DNA of 64,000 bases, from positions 186,001 to 250,000 of the forward strand of contig NZ_BDAU01000019.1 of NCBI RefSeq assembly GCF_001612615.1, read 5' to 3'. A model generated the notes under the pieces. The model ran no database searches, was not told the origin of the DNA, and saw only the letters and a list, made by a program, of their open reading frames with translations. Below are positions 35,263-43,634 of the stretch, in pieces; position 1 is the first letter of the stretch; each line of letters starts with the position of its first letter. A program made the position numbers and the translations under genes. The DNA comes from Nocardia amikacinitolerans NBRC 108937. Lineage in GTDB: Bacteria > Actinomycetota > Actinomycetes > Mycobacteriales > Mycobacteriaceae.

Positions 35263-35766
35263 ATGGCTGTCGTGGGTGACCTGCACGTCTCGTTCGTCTG
35301 TACCGGCAATATCTGCCGATCGCCGATGGCGGAGAAGATGTTCGCGCACCACTTGCGCCTGGCCGGCTTGGCCGACCGGGTGCGGGTGAGCAGCGCGGGC
35401 ACCGGCTCCTGGCACGTCGGCGACGACGCCGACCCGCGCACCACCGAGACGCTGCTGAAGTACGGCTATCCGACGGGCCACGTGGCCGCCGTCGTCGGCG
35501 CCGATCACCGCGCGGCCGACCTGCTCATCGCCCTGGACACCGGGCACGAGCGGGCGCTTGCCCGACTTGGCGTCCCGTCCGATCGCCGCAAGCTGCTGCG
35601 CAGTTTCGATCTCGGAGCCGACGGCCCCGACGTGCCCGACCCGTACTACGGCACCGCCGCCGATTTCGAGCTCGTCCGCGCGCAGATCGAGGCCGCGATC
35701 CCCGGCCTGCTGGACTGGGTGCGCGCGGCGCTGGACCGGGTCCCCGTCTCGGACGGGCGGCCGTGA
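35263..35766 (+). CDS. ptpA: Low-molecular-weight protein tyrosine phosphatase
   Basis: The 167-residue phosphatase has the P-loop Cys13-Thr-Gly-Asn-Ile-Cys-Arg-Ser (Cys13 to Arg19 spaced five) and the general-acid Asp in Val-Pro-Asp-Pro-Tyr-Tyr-Gly. It removes phosphate from tyrosine residues. I used the first ATG; the GTG at 35272 is an alternative. The M. tuberculosis homologue PtpA (Rv2234) is secreted and acts on host proteins; I cannot tell whether this one is exported, as no signal is visible. It is divergent from cobC and its stop overlaps the SURF1 start. Confidence 0.92.
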   Translation: MAVVGDLHVSFVCTGNICRSPMAEKMFAHHLRLAGLADRVRVSSAGTGSWHVGDDADPRTTETLLKYGYPTGHVAAVVGADHRAADLLIALDTGHERALARLGVPSDRRKLLRSFDLGADGPDVPDPYYGTAADFELVRAQIEAAIPGLLDWVRAALDRVPVSDGRP

Positions 35767-36665
35767 TGCGCCGCCTGGCGTTCCTGTTGCGCCCCAGCTG
35801 GCTGATCCTCGCCGCGCTGGTGGCCGCCTTCGCGTACCTGTGCTTCACCGTGCTCGCGCCGTGGCAGCTCGGCAAGAACACCGCCACCGAGCACCGCAAT
35901 CAACTGATCGCCGACTCGGTGCGCGCCGACCCGGTCGACGTGACCACGGTGCTCGACACCTCCGGCGCCGGGCACAACGAATGGCGGCGCGTCACGGCCA
36001 CCGGCAGCTACCTGCCCGACTCGACGGTGCTGGTGCGCCTTCGCCACCTGGACGGCGCGCCCGGCTACGCGGTGCTCGCGGCCTTCCGCTTGGACGACGG
36101 GCGCACGCTGCTCGTCGATCGCGGTCTGGTCGCCGGTGTGGACGGCAGCTCCCGGCCGCCGCAGATCCCCGAACCGCCGTCGGGCCCGCAGCGCCTCGAG
36201 GGCCGGGTCCGGATGTCGGAGGGCGTGAGCGCGGACCGGACGCCGCTCACCCAGGACGGCTACCGCCAGGTGTATTCGATCGACACCGCCCAGGAATCCG
36301 AGGTGCTCGGTCAGCCGCTCACCCCGATTCCCGCCGGCGAGCGCGGTGGGTACCTCCAGCTCTCGGAGAACCAGCCGGGCGCGTTCACCCCGACCCCGCT
36401 CCCCCAGCTCGACGCGGGACCGTACCTCTCCTACGGGCTGCAGTGGCTGGCCTTCGGCATCATGGCGCCGCTGGGCCTCGGGTACTTCGTCTACGCGGAG
36501 ATCCGCGAACGCCGCAGGGAGAAGGCCGCGGCCGCGCAGTCGACGCCGACGGAACCGGCACCGACCGAACCCACGTCGACCGAACCCGCCGCGGCGACAC
36601 CGACACCGGCGCCGTCGACGACCGAGGCCAAGCTCGCCGACCGCTACGGCCGCAACCGCACCTGA
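35766..36665 (+). CDS. SURF1 family cytochrome oxidase assembly protein
   Basis: The 299-residue protein has an N-terminal membrane helix at about 10-30, a periplasmic beta domain and a second helix near 225-245, the SURF1 layout. Conserved points are Pro-Trp-Gln-Leu-Gly-Lys early, Trp-Arg-Arg-Val-Thr-Ala-Thr-Gly-Ser-Tyr, and Asp-Arg-Gly at about 120. A Thr/Pro/Ala-rich tail ends the protein. SURF1 proteins help insert heme a into cytochrome c oxidase. The gene is coupled to ptpA by a stop/start overlap, and a GTG three bases upstream is an alternative start. Same order as mycobacterial Rv2234-Rv2235. Confidence 0.9.
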   Translation: MRRLAFLLRPSWLILAALVAAFAYLCFTVLAPWQLGKNTATEHRNQLIADSVRADPVDVTTVLDTSGAGHNEWRRVTATGSYLPDSTVLVRLRHLDGAPGYAVLAAFRLDDGRTLLVDRGLVAGVDGSSRPPQIPEPPSGPQRLEGRVRMSEGVSADRTPLTQDGYRQVYSIDTAQESEVLGQPLTPIPAGERGGYLQLSENQPGAFTPTPLPQLDAGPYLSYGLQWLAFGIMAPLGLGYFVYAEIRERRREKAAAAQSTPTEPAPTEPTSTEPAAATPTPAPSTTEAKLADRYGRNRT

Positions 36666-36715
36666 CTCGACCCGCGGCTGCGGAAGCACGTCCGACCGGA
36701 CTGCCGACCTGCCCC

Positions 36716-37543
36716 TCACTCGGCAGGCGCCCACCCCGGCCCGCGGAACATGTGCCCCCACCAATCTCGCCACCGCCGGGCGCCGCGCACATCCCGCCAG
36801 ATCGCCGCGTATTCGTGGGTGGCGACGCGCACCGGGTTGAAGGTGCCGATGTTCTTCGTCAACCCGTAGCGCACCCGCTCCCCCTCCGGTTCGAAGGTGC
36901 CGAACAGCCGGTCCCAGACGATGAGGATGCCGCCGTAGTTCCTGTCGAGGTAAGCGTCGTTCGAGCCGTGGTGCACGCGATGGTGCGATGGCGTGTTGAA
37001 GACGAATTCGATGGGCCGCCACAGCGTTCCGACCCGCTCGGTGTGCACGAAGAACTGGTAGACGAGGCTGACCGACTGCTGCAGCAGGATCATCCACGGC
37101 GGGAATCCGAGCAGCGCCAGCGGCAGCCAGTACGGCAGTGCTGTGAACGGCGTCCACGTCTGACGCAGCGCCGTGGACAGGTTGTAGAACTCGCTGGAGT
37201 GGTGCACCACGTGGGAGGCCCAGAACACCCGCACGGTGTGGTGGGTGCGGTGATACCAGTAGTAGGCGACCTCGTCGGCGAAGAACAGCGCGACCCAGGT
37301 GAGCGGGTGGTCGGCCGGTAGGTGTACGGGCGCCGCCAGGTAGGCCGCCGCGTAGACCGCGACGACCACGAGCTTCCAGCCGATGTTGATCACCACGTTG
37401 CCGAGACCCATGAGCAAGCTGGTCCTGGTGTCGCGCAGTTCGTATCCGCGCTCCTCGTCGTCGGGCAGCCAGTAGAACGAGGCGGCCTCGAGCACGAGGC
37501 AGAGCACGAAGACCGGGATGGCGTGGGCGATGAGGTCGAACAT
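36716..37543 (-). CDS. Sterol desaturase/fatty acid hydroxylase family membrane enzyme
   Basis: The 275-residue membrane protein has the three histidine clusters of the di-iron hydroxylase superfamily: His-Arg-Thr-His-His at about 98, His-Val-Val-His-His at about 111 and His-His-Arg-Val-His-His-Gly at about 188. Hydrophobic helices flank them. Such enzymes hydroxylate or desaturate long lipids or sterols; the substrate is unknown. The gene begins three bases after the GntR/FadR-type regulator stop, so the two form an operon. A fatty acyl-CoA signal is a reasonable guess because of the FadR-like operator upstream. Confidence 0.87.
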   Translation of the reverse strand: MFDLIAHAIPVFVLCLVLEAASFYWLPDDEERGYELRDTRTSLLMGLGNVVINIGWKLVVVAVYAAAYLAAPVHLPADHPLTWVALFFADEVAYYWYHRTHHTVRVFWASHVVHHSSEFYNLSTALRQTWTPFTALPYWLPLALLGFPPWMILLQQSVSLVYQFFVHTERVGTLWRPIEFVFNTPSHHRVHHGSNDAYLDRNYGGILIVWDRLFGTFEPEGERVRYGLTKNIGTFNPVRVATHEYAAIWRDVRGARRWRDWWGHMFRGPGWAPAE

Positions 37544-37546
37544 GGG

Positions 37547-38260
37547 TCAGGCTTTCGGTACGTCCAGTGCGTCGACGAGACGGCTGAGCAGGCGATAGGC
37601 GTAGGCGTAGGCGTGGTCGACGTCGCGGGCGGCGATGCGGACGGCGAGCTCGCGATGCACGTCGCGGTCGGCGTACTCCTCGTTCAGGCCGAGCCGGGCG
37701 ATGAGCTCCCAGCCGATATCGGCGTAACCGGCGACCAAGGTGTTGAGCGCGAGCCGATACGCGAGGTTGCCCGAACCCTCGATCACGGTGATCCAGAACG
37801 CGTGGTCGGCGGCGATCACAGTGGCGAGGTCGGCGGTGGCGTCGGGGTAGGCCGCGGCGGCGCGCAGGATCGCGGCCAGCTGATCCGGATCGGCGCGCTG
37901 CGCGCACAGGCGCGCCGAGTCCGCACCGACGGATCGGCGCATGACGGCGATGTCGTACAGAACCCGTTGCGGCGGTATCGAACCCGAGCGCGCGAGTGCG
38001 GAGAGGATGTCGAGTCCCGCGTTCTCCCGCCAGTTCAGCACCCGGGTCTTGCCGCCGTGCGCGACGCGCACCAGGCCGCTCTGCTGCACCCGCTTGAGCG
38101 CCTCGCGCACCGCGTGCCGGTTCACCTGGAACGTTTCGGCCAGCTCCCGCTCCGAGGGCAACGGTTCCTCGGGCGCGATCCGCCCCGCGAGTATCGCGTC
38201 GACCAGCTGACCGAAGACGGCATCGGAGACGGCGGCGCGATCGACGGCGGCGAATTCCAT
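37547..38260 (-). CDS. GntR/FadR-type transcriptional regulator
   Basis: The 237-residue protein has an N-terminal winged helix (about 12-70: Pro-Leu-Pro-Ser-Glu-Arg-Glu-Leu-Ala, then Asn-Arg-His-Ala-Val-Arg-Glu-Ala-Leu). A helical C-terminal domain follows, with Asp-His-Ala-Phe-Trp at about 160, possibly a metal or acyl ligand site. I started at ATG 38260; an ATG seven codons earlier is possible. Family members repress genes and release DNA on binding a small effector. It heads an operon with the sterol-desaturase gene, and a near-perfect FadR-like palindrome lies 34 bases upstream, pointing to self-regulation. Confidence 0.86.
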   Translation of the reverse strand: MEFAAVDRAAVSDAVFGQLVDAILAGRIAPEEPLPSERELAETFQVNRHAVREALKRVQQSGLVRVAHGGKTRVLNWRENAGLDILSALARSGSIPPQRVLYDIAVMRRSVGADSARLCAQRADPDQLAAILRAAAAYPDATADLATVIAADHAFWITVIEGSGNLAYRLALNTLVAGYADIGWELIARLGLNEEYADRDVHRELAVRIAARDVDHAYAYAYRLLSRLVDALDVPKA

Positions 38261-38293
38261 GCGAGCAGTGTGCCGCGTCACAGTCTAGTGGTC

Positions 38294-38310
38294 AACTGGT
38301 TGGACCAGTT
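38294..38310. promoter_or_regulatory. FadR-like operator
   Basis: AACTGGT-TGG-ACCAGTT is a perfect palindrome of seven-base arms around three bases. It differs from the E. coli FadR consensus, which I recall as TGGTCnGACCA, only in the centre. It sits 34 bases upstream of the GntR gene start. The regulator probably represses its own operon with the desaturase. Confidence 0.6.
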
Positions 38311-38378
38311 TGCCTCGGCTCGTGGCGGACCCAGGTTGAGCTACGGTGAGGGCCACCTTGGGGCGGTGACTCCGCGCC

Positions 38379-38406
38379 CGGCCGGAGCGAAGGCGAAGGT
38401 ATGTCT
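38379..38406. repeat. Dispersed intergenic repeat, copy 1
   Basis: The segment begins CGGCCGGAGCGAAGGCG and continues with A or G AGGTA. The same 28-base element recurs at 51649-51676 and, with small changes, at 51715-51742. This copy ends at the stop of the methyltransferase gene. Confidence 0.5.
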
Positions 38407-39223
38407 AACCCGACGTGGCGGCCAACGAGTACAGCAACGGCACCCGCAAGGCAGGGTCGGGCTGACGGAAACGCGGGCCGTCGGCGACGAGCGTGCCGTA
38501 GCGCCGAAACGGGATCACGTCGTGCTCGTGCACGAATTCGATGCGCAACCCGGCGCCCGCGACGGCGCTGACGACATCGCCGAGCGTGTGATGCCACTCG
38601 GTGACCGTGTTGTGCGTGGTCTGCGCGTCCCAGTCCGCGTAGGAGCCCGCCAATTCGTAGGTGCGCGCCGCGCGGCCGAAGTAGTCGCCCGCGACGGTGG
38701 TGCCGGTGGCGTCGTCGAGCACATCGGTCAGGGGGTGGATCTCGACCAGGTAGAGCCGTCCACCCGGCCGCAACAGACCGGCGACGGTGCGCGCCCAGCG
38801 CCGAATGTCCGACAACCACATGAGCGCGCCCATGCCGGTGTAGACGAGGTCGAACGCCGCCGCGCCCAGCGCATCGACCGCGTCGTACACATCGGCGGCG
38901 ACGAATCGGGCCCGGTCGGCGACGCCGATCTCGGCGGCGAGCTCGGTGGCCTCGGCGATGGCGGGCGCGGAGAAATCCAGACCTGCGACGCGGGCGCCAC
39001 GACGTGCCCACGACAACGTGTCCAGACCGATGTGGCATTGCAAATGGGCCAGTTCGAGGCCATCGACGTCACCGACCTCGTCCAGCTGAAAGGGATCGAA
39101 GTCCTCGGCACCGGCGCGGAAGCCGTCGAGGTCGTAGAACGTGCTCGCGGCATTGATCGGGACCCGCTCGTCCCAGTGACGCTTGTTCTGCTCGACCAGG
39201 TCGGCGGGGCTGGTTTCGGTCAT
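38405..39223 (-). CDS. Class I SAM-dependent methyltransferase
   Basis: The 272-residue protein has a Rossmann methyltransferase core. Motif I reads Leu-Gln-Cys-His-Ile-Gly-Leu-Asp-Thr-Leu (about 61-70), followed by Gly-Leu-Asp-Phe-Ser-Ala-Pro (about 81-88) and the motif IV region Phe-Asp-Leu-Val-Tyr-Thr-Gly (about 121-127). The glycine-rich loop is degenerate, with Cys-His in place of the usual Gly-x-Gly, as in some small-molecule methyltransferases. An N-terminal Trp-Asp-Glu-Arg-Val-Pro segment is typical of this subgroup. The substrate is unknown and neighbours do not suggest one. Confidence 0.82.
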   Translation of the reverse strand: MTETSPADLVEQNKRHWDERVPINAASTFYDLDGFRAGAEDFDPFQLDEVGDVDGLELAHLQCHIGLDTLSWARRGARVAGLDFSAPAIAEATELAAEIGVADRARFVAADVYDAVDALGAAAFDLVYTGMGALMWLSDIRRWARTVAGLLRPGGRLYLVEIHPLTDVLDDATGTTVAGDYFGRAARTYELAGSYADWDAQTTHNTVTEWHHTLGDVVSAVAGAGLRIEFVHEHDVIPFRRYGTLVADGPRFRQPDPALRVPLLYSLAATSG

Positions 39224-39564
39224 GCGGTCGATCCTAGGAGCGGTCCCGGGGGCGCGGGCAAGCGAATTTCGGCGCTCCGCTCATCGCCGCGCACTTCCCC
39301 TTCGCCGCCGAGGTCCATTGGGCGCAAGGCGAATTCCGCGCTGCCTCACGCTGACGTCTGCGCGGCTGAGCGGCTGAGCGGCTGAGCGGGTGAGGACAGA
39401 ATTCGCCCAGCTACGTAGAAGTCGGCGCGGCCACCACGCGGCACGCAATGCGGTGCGACACGACGAACACGAGCCCGCGCGAGGCCACAACGCGGCACAC
39501 GAAGCCCACAATGCGGTGCGACACGAGGAACACGAGCCCGCGCGAGGCCACCGACCGCGCGAGA
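39224..39564. repeat. Gap with a 63-bp direct repeat
   Basis: No gene is visible here. A 43-base segment at 39446-39488 recurs at 39509-39551 with one mismatch (the A/G change in ACGAnGAACA), giving a repeat period of 63 bases. A short GCGGCTGA triplet (three tandem copies) lies at about 39361-39384. The region separates the methyltransferase start from the cobD stop. Confidence 0.6.
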
Positions 39565-40512
39565 TCAGCGCGAGCGCGACAGCCGCCGACGCAGCGAGGG
39601 CCAAACCCACGCCGCACCAGCCGCGAGCACCACCGCTCCCACCTGAACGGCCTCCGACATCCGCACCGCCCGCCGCAGATCCGGAACCGTGGGCGCGGGC
39701 CCGTCGCCGAGAGTCGGCCGCAGTTCCGTCCCGTACCGGTACTGCGTCCGCCCGCCCAGTCGGACACCGAGGGCGCCCGCCATCGCGGCCTCGACGACGC
39801 CCGCGTTCGGGCTTGGATGCTTCGCCGCGTCGCGCCGCCACGCGCGCAGCACCGCGCCGGGACGTCCACCGACCAGCGGCGCGAACCCGGCGGTGAGCAG
39901 TCCGCTGACGCGGGCGGGCGCGAGGTTCACGACGTCGTCGAGCCGGGCGGCGGCCCAGCCGAAGCGGTGGTAGCGGTCGTCGCGGTAACCGATCATCGCG
40001 TCGAGGGTGTTGATCGCCCGATAGCCGAGTAGCCCGGGCACGCCGGCCACCGCGCCCCAGAACAACGGCGCGACGGTGGCGTCGGAGGTGTTCTCGGCGA
40101 TGGATTCCAGTGCGGCGCGAGCCAATCCGTCGGCGTCGAGCACCGAAGGGTCCCGCCCGCACAGCGAGGGCAGCAGCGCGCGAGCCCCTGCCAGATCACC
40201 CGACTCCAGGTGATCGGCCATGGCGCGACCGGCGGCCGCCAGGCTGCGCCCGCCGAGCACGGTCCAGGTGGCGAGGGCGGTCGTGACGATGCCGCCCCGC
40301 CGCGCCGCGAACCCGAGACCGAGCACGGCCCCGACCGCGACGGCCTCGTGCACGATCCCCGCAAGCCGCCGGTCAGCGTAGGTCAGGGATTCGAGCGCGC
40401 TTGCCGCCGAACCGAACCCGGCCACCGGATGCCACCGGCGCGGGTCGCCGAACGCGCGATCCAGCGCGAAGCCGAGCAGCAGACCGCTACCGGCCGAGAT
40501 CCCCGTGTGCAC
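39565..40512 (-). CDS. cobD: Cobalamin biosynthesis protein CobD/CbiB
   Basis: The 315-residue membrane enzyme links aminopropanol to cobyric acid to make adenosylcobinamide (phosphate). Typical strings are Phe-Gly-Asp-Pro-Arg-Arg-Trp-His-Pro-Val near the N-terminus, Glu-Ser-Ile-Ala-Glu-Asn-Thr-Ser-Asp-Ala, and His-Pro-Ser-Pro-Asn-Ala-Gly at about 230. Several membrane helices alternate with these loops. It starts at GTG 40512, with a weak CCAGG just upstream. It is divergent from the sigma-factor gene. The same step is served by the cobC-like gene at 34.2-35.2 kb. Confidence 0.92.
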   Translation of the reverse strand: MHTGISAGSGLLLGFALDRAFGDPRRWHPVAGFGSAASALESLTYADRRLAGIVHEAVAVGAVLGLGFAARRGGIVTTALATWTVLGGRSLAAAGRAMADHLESGDLAGARALLPSLCGRDPSVLDADGLARAALESIAENTSDATVAPLFWGAVAGVPGLLGYRAINTLDAMIGYRDDRYHRFGWAAARLDDVVNLAPARVSGLLTAGFAPLVGGRPGAVLRAWRRDAAKHPSPNAGVVEAAMAGALGVRLGGRTQYRYGTELRPTLGDGPAPTVPDLRRAVRMSEAVQVGAVVLAAGAAWVWPSLRRRLSRSR

Positions 40513-40641
40513 CTGGCGAGAGTAGCGGGCACACGACGGTCGCGACCGCCGGGATGTCACACTCTGTGGTCCTGCCTCGTCATACCGGCGACGCCCGCTA
40601 CGACCCCGCGATCGGGGCCGCCCGACCGAACGGTGGTTGCA

Positions 40642-41586
40642 GTGACATCCGAGAAGCCCGAGCCCCTCGACACCGCCGAGCTGGCGCGCCGCTTCGAGGA
40701 GCACCGGCCGTATCTGCGCAGGCTCGCCTACAGCACGCTGGGCAGCCTGGCCGACGCGGACGACGTGGTGCAGGATGCCTGGCTGCGGTTGCAACGCCAG
40801 CACGAGGCGGGCACCGCGGGCGAGATCGAGAACCTGCGCGCCTGGCTGACCACCGTGACCGGCCGGTTGGCGCTCGACCAGCTCGGCTCGGCCCGCGCCC
40901 GCCGCGAACAGTACGTCGGCGACTGGCTCCCCGAGCCGGAGGTCACCACCGTGGACGATCCGGCCGACCGGATCACCCAGGACGAGCGGGTCACCACCGC
41001 GCTGCTCGTCGTGCTCGAATCCCTCTCGCCCGCCGAGCGCACCGCGTTCGTGCTGCAAGACGTGTTCGGCATGAGCGGCCCGGAGGTCGCCGAGGTGGTG
41101 GGGCGTACACCGGCCGCGGTCCGTCAGCTCGCCTCGCGCGCCCGCAAACGTGTCGAGGACGGAACACCCCGCTTCCCCGCCTCACCCGACGAGCAGGAAA
41201 AGGTGGTGTCGGCGTTCGCAGTGGCGTGGCGGTCCGGGGATCTCAGCGCGCTGCTCGGCGTGCTCGACGCCAACGTCAGCCTGACCGCTGACGGCGGCGG
41301 CAAGGTGCCCGCCATCCGCAAGGGCGTGCAGGGCGCGGAGCTGGTGGCGAAGCTGCTGCTCGGTTGGTACAACGCGCCGTCCGCGCGCGGCGCGTGGGGC
41401 CGGTCGGTCCTGGTCAACGGCGAGCCCGGCCTCGTCGTCTTCGACGGCGCCCACACCGGCGTCTTCTCCTTCACCGTCGACGACGGCCGCATCGTCGCGC
41501 TGCACATCGTCCGCAACCCGGACAAGCTGCGCGAACTCCCTGAAACCGACACCCCCGATTGGTTCCTCGGCCCGGACCAGGGATAG
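40642..41586 (+). CDS. ECF sigma factor with SnoaL-like C-terminal domain (SigJ-like)
   Basis: The 314-residue protein starts at GTG (an earlier GTG at 40633 is possible). Sigma region 2 lies at about 20-90 (Asp-Asp-Val-Val-Gln-Asp-Ala-Trp-Leu-Arg) and region 4 at about 120-180 (Glu-Arg-Thr-Ala-Phe-Val-Leu-Gln-Asp-Val, then Ala-Val-Arg-Gln-Leu-Ala-Ser-Arg-Ala). An NTF2/SnoaL-like domain fills about 190-310. This fusion defines the ECF41/SigJ group, in which the C-terminal domain controls activity in place of an anti-sigma factor. Its target promoters are unknown. Confidence 0.9.
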   Translation: MTSEKPEPLDTAELARRFEEHRPYLRRLAYSTLGSLADADDVVQDAWLRLQRQHEAGTAGEIENLRAWLTTVTGRLALDQLGSARARREQYVGDWLPEPEVTTVDDPADRITQDERVTTALLVVLESLSPAERTAFVLQDVFGMSGPEVAEVVGRTPAAVRQLASRARKRVEDGTPRFPASPDEQEKVVSAFAVAWRSGDLSALLGVLDANVSLTADGGGKVPAIRKGVQGAELVAKLLLGWYNAPSARGAWGRSVLVNGEPGLVVFDGAHTGVFSFTVDDGRIVALHIVRNPDKLRELPETDTPDWFLGPDQG

Positions 41587-41587
41587 G

Positions 41588-41980
41588 TCAGTCGCTGCGC
41601 ACCAGATCGTCGACGGCGCGAACGACGTCGGGTGGGGCGGTCGCGATGACGGTGTCGAGGGCGTGGCGGGCGGTTTCGAGGTCGCGGATACTCGCGTCGA
41701 TGCGGTCGCGTTCGCGATACAGGTCGACCAGGAGTTCGGGGCAGTCGGCGATGAGTTGCCCATCTCCGGTGGAAAGGCACGGCAGCAGGTCGGCGATGGT
41801 GGTGGTGGACAGACCCGCGGCGAGCAGGCTGCGGATGTTCAGCACGGTCTCGACGTCGGATTCGGTGTACTCCCGATACCCCGAAGGCTGCCGGTGCGGC
41901 CGCAGCAGCCCCTGTTCCTCGTAGTAGCGCAGCAGGCGCTGGCTGACGCCCGTGCGTCGCTGCAATGTCCCGATTCGCAT
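41588..41980 (-). CDS. MerR-family regulator
   Basis: The 130-residue regulator begins at ATG 41980 after GGAGGT. The winged helix reads Arg-Ile-Gly-Thr-Leu-Gln-Arg-Arg-Thr-Gly-Val-Ser, with Arg-Leu-Leu-Arg-Tyr-Tyr-Glu-Glu-Gln-Gly and the Arg-Glu-Tyr wing, and a dimerising helix follows to the end. There is one Cys in the C-terminal part, so it is not a metal sensor of the multi-Cys type; drugs or aldehydes are likelier effectors. It is divergent from the MFS exporter, and a MerR-like palindrome lies in the short gap. The convergent sigma-factor stop is one base away. Confidence 0.86.
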   Translation of the reverse strand: MRIGTLQRRTGVSQRLLRYYEEQGLLRPHRQPSGYREYTESDVETVLNIRSLLAAGLSTTTIADLLPCLSTGDGQLIADCPELLVDLYRERDRIDASIRDLETARHALDTVIATAPPDVVRAVDDLVRSD

Positions 41981-41999
41981 CGCGACCTCCGATACGTAC

Positions 42000-42037
42000 T
42001 TGACTCTCACATTGATGTGAAACTTTAGCGTAGCGGC
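42000..42037 (+). promoter_or_regulatory. MerR-controlled, probably leaderless promoter of the MFS gene
   Basis: TTGACT (42000-42005) and TAGCGT (42026-42031) are spaced 20 bases, the long spacing typical of MerR-activated promoters. Between them is the palindrome TCACAT-TG-ATGTGA (42007-42020). The MFS ATG lies six bases after the minus-ten box, so translation is probably leaderless. Confidence 0.5.
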
Positions 42038-43612
42038 ATGTCCGATCCAGATCCCTTGCACCCCAACCGAACCACCACCGCACCTGCCGGTCCCCGTGAC
42101 TGGCTCGGCCTCGCCGTCCTCGCCCTGCCGACCCTGTTGCTCGCGATGGACGTCACCGTCCTGTATCTGGCCGTGCCGCACCTGACGGAAGATCTGCGGC
42201 CGACCGGCATCGAACAGCTGTGGATCGCCGACATCTACGGCTTCATGATCGCCGGCTTCCTGATCACCATGGGCACGGTCGGTGACCGCATCGGCCGACG
42301 CAAACTGCTGATGCTCGGCGCGGGCGCGTTCGCCGCGGCGTCGGTGCTTGCCGCCTTCGCCACCGGCCCGCTACTGTTGGTCGTCGCCCGCGCGCTGCTC
42401 GGGATCGCGGGCGCGACCCTGATGCCCTCGACGCTCGCGTTGATCAGCAACATGTTCCGCGATGCCGGACAACGCGCGATGGCGATCGGGGTGTGGGCCA
42501 CCTGCCTGTCGGCGGGCATGGCCCTCGGCCCGATCATCGGCGGCTCGATGCTGGAGTCGTTCTGGTGGGGTTCGGTCTTCCTGCTCGCCGTGCCGGTGAT
42601 GGCTCTGCTGCTGGTGACCGCGCCGATACTGCTGCCGGAATATCGCGACCCCGAGGCGGGCCGCGTCGACCTGCCGAGCGTACTGCTGTCGCTGGCGACC
42701 ATCCTGCCCGTGATCTTCGGCATCAAGAAGTTGGCCGAAGCGGGCCTCTCCGCGGTGCCGGTCGCGGCGATCGCAGTGGGTATCGGCTTCGGCCTGCTCT
42801 TCGTCCGCAGACAAGGCGAACTCGCCGACCCGCTGCTCGATCTGCGGCTGTTCGGCAACCCGACGTTCCGCGCGGCACTGCTGATCCTGCTCTTCGGACT
42901 CGGCACCGTCGGTGGCATCTACCTGTTCATCACGCAATACCTGCAGCTGGTGCGCGGTCTGACGCCGCTGGGGGCCGGGCTGTGGTTGCTGCCTCCGGCC
43001 GGGGCGCTGATCCTGGCGTCGATGCTGACGCCGATCATCGCACGCAAGGTCGAACCCCGGTTCATCGTCACGGCCGCACTGGCCATCGCGACGCTCGGTT
43101 ACCTGACGCTTGCCTTCGTCGACGCCATCGGTGGGCTTCCGGTGTTGGTTTCCGGCTTCGTGCTGGTGTACGTCGGTATCAGCCCGCTCATGGTTCTCGG
43201 TACCGATCTGGTCATCGGGACGACGCCACCGGCGAAAGCGGGTTCGGCTGCGGCTATGTCGGAAACCAGCATGGAGTTCGGTGTCGCTACCGGTATCGCC
43301 GTGCTCGGCGTCATCGGCACCGCGATTTACCGGGCGGACGTCGCGGGCTCCCCGGTGCCGGGAGTGCAGCCCAGGGTGCAGGAGGCTGCGGAGGACTCGC
43401 TCGGCGCCGCCGACGCCGCGGCGACCGATCTGCCCGCCCATCTCGGCGACACGCTGCTCTCCGTGGCTCGCGATGCGTTCACGAGCGGCCTCAACAGCAC
43501 GGCGCTCGTGTGTGCGGCGATCACGGCCGCGTTGACCGCCGTGGCGCTCACGTCGCTGCGACCCGCCGCGGCTTCTTCCTCGCACGAGGCAGACAGGGCG
43601 CCGCACTTGTGA
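42038..43612 (+). CDS. MFS drug efflux transporter, DHA2 (14-helix) family
   Basis: The 524-residue protein has about 14 hydrophobic helices. Motif A appears as Gly-Thr-Val-Gly-Asp-Arg-Ile-Gly-Arg-Arg-Lys (about 80-91), and Leu-Leu-Ala-Met-Asp-Val-Thr-Val-Leu in helix 1 carries the Asp typical of the QacA/EmrB/SmvA group. It should export cationic or lipophilic drugs by proton exchange. The large last loop (about 435-470) is acidic. It is divergent from the MerR regulator and probably induced by its substrate. It converges on the alanine dehydrogenase gene. Confidence 0.9.
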   Translation: MSDPDPLHPNRTTTAPAGPRDWLGLAVLALPTLLLAMDVTVLYLAVPHLTEDLRPTGIEQLWIADIYGFMIAGFLITMGTVGDRIGRRKLLMLGAGAFAAASVLAAFATGPLLLVVARALLGIAGATLMPSTLALISNMFRDAGQRAMAIGVWATCLSAGMALGPIIGGSMLESFWWGSVFLLAVPVMALLLVTAPILLPEYRDPEAGRVDLPSVLLSLATILPVIFGIKKLAEAGLSAVPVAAIAVGIGFGLLFVRRQGELADPLLDLRLFGNPTFRAALLILLFGLGTVGGIYLFITQYLQLVRGLTPLGAGLWLLPPAGALILASMLTPIIARKVEPRFIVTAALAIATLGYLTLAFVDAIGGLPVLVSGFVLVYVGISPLMVLGTDLVIGTTPPAKAGSAAAMSETSMEFGVATGIAVLGVIGTAIYRADVAGSPVPGVQPRVQEAAEDSLGAADAAATDLPAHLGDTLLSVARDAFTSGLNSTALVCAAITAALTAVALTSLRPAAASSSHEADRAPHL

Positions 43613-43634
43613 AGCGTGCGCGGGCGGCGCGGGG

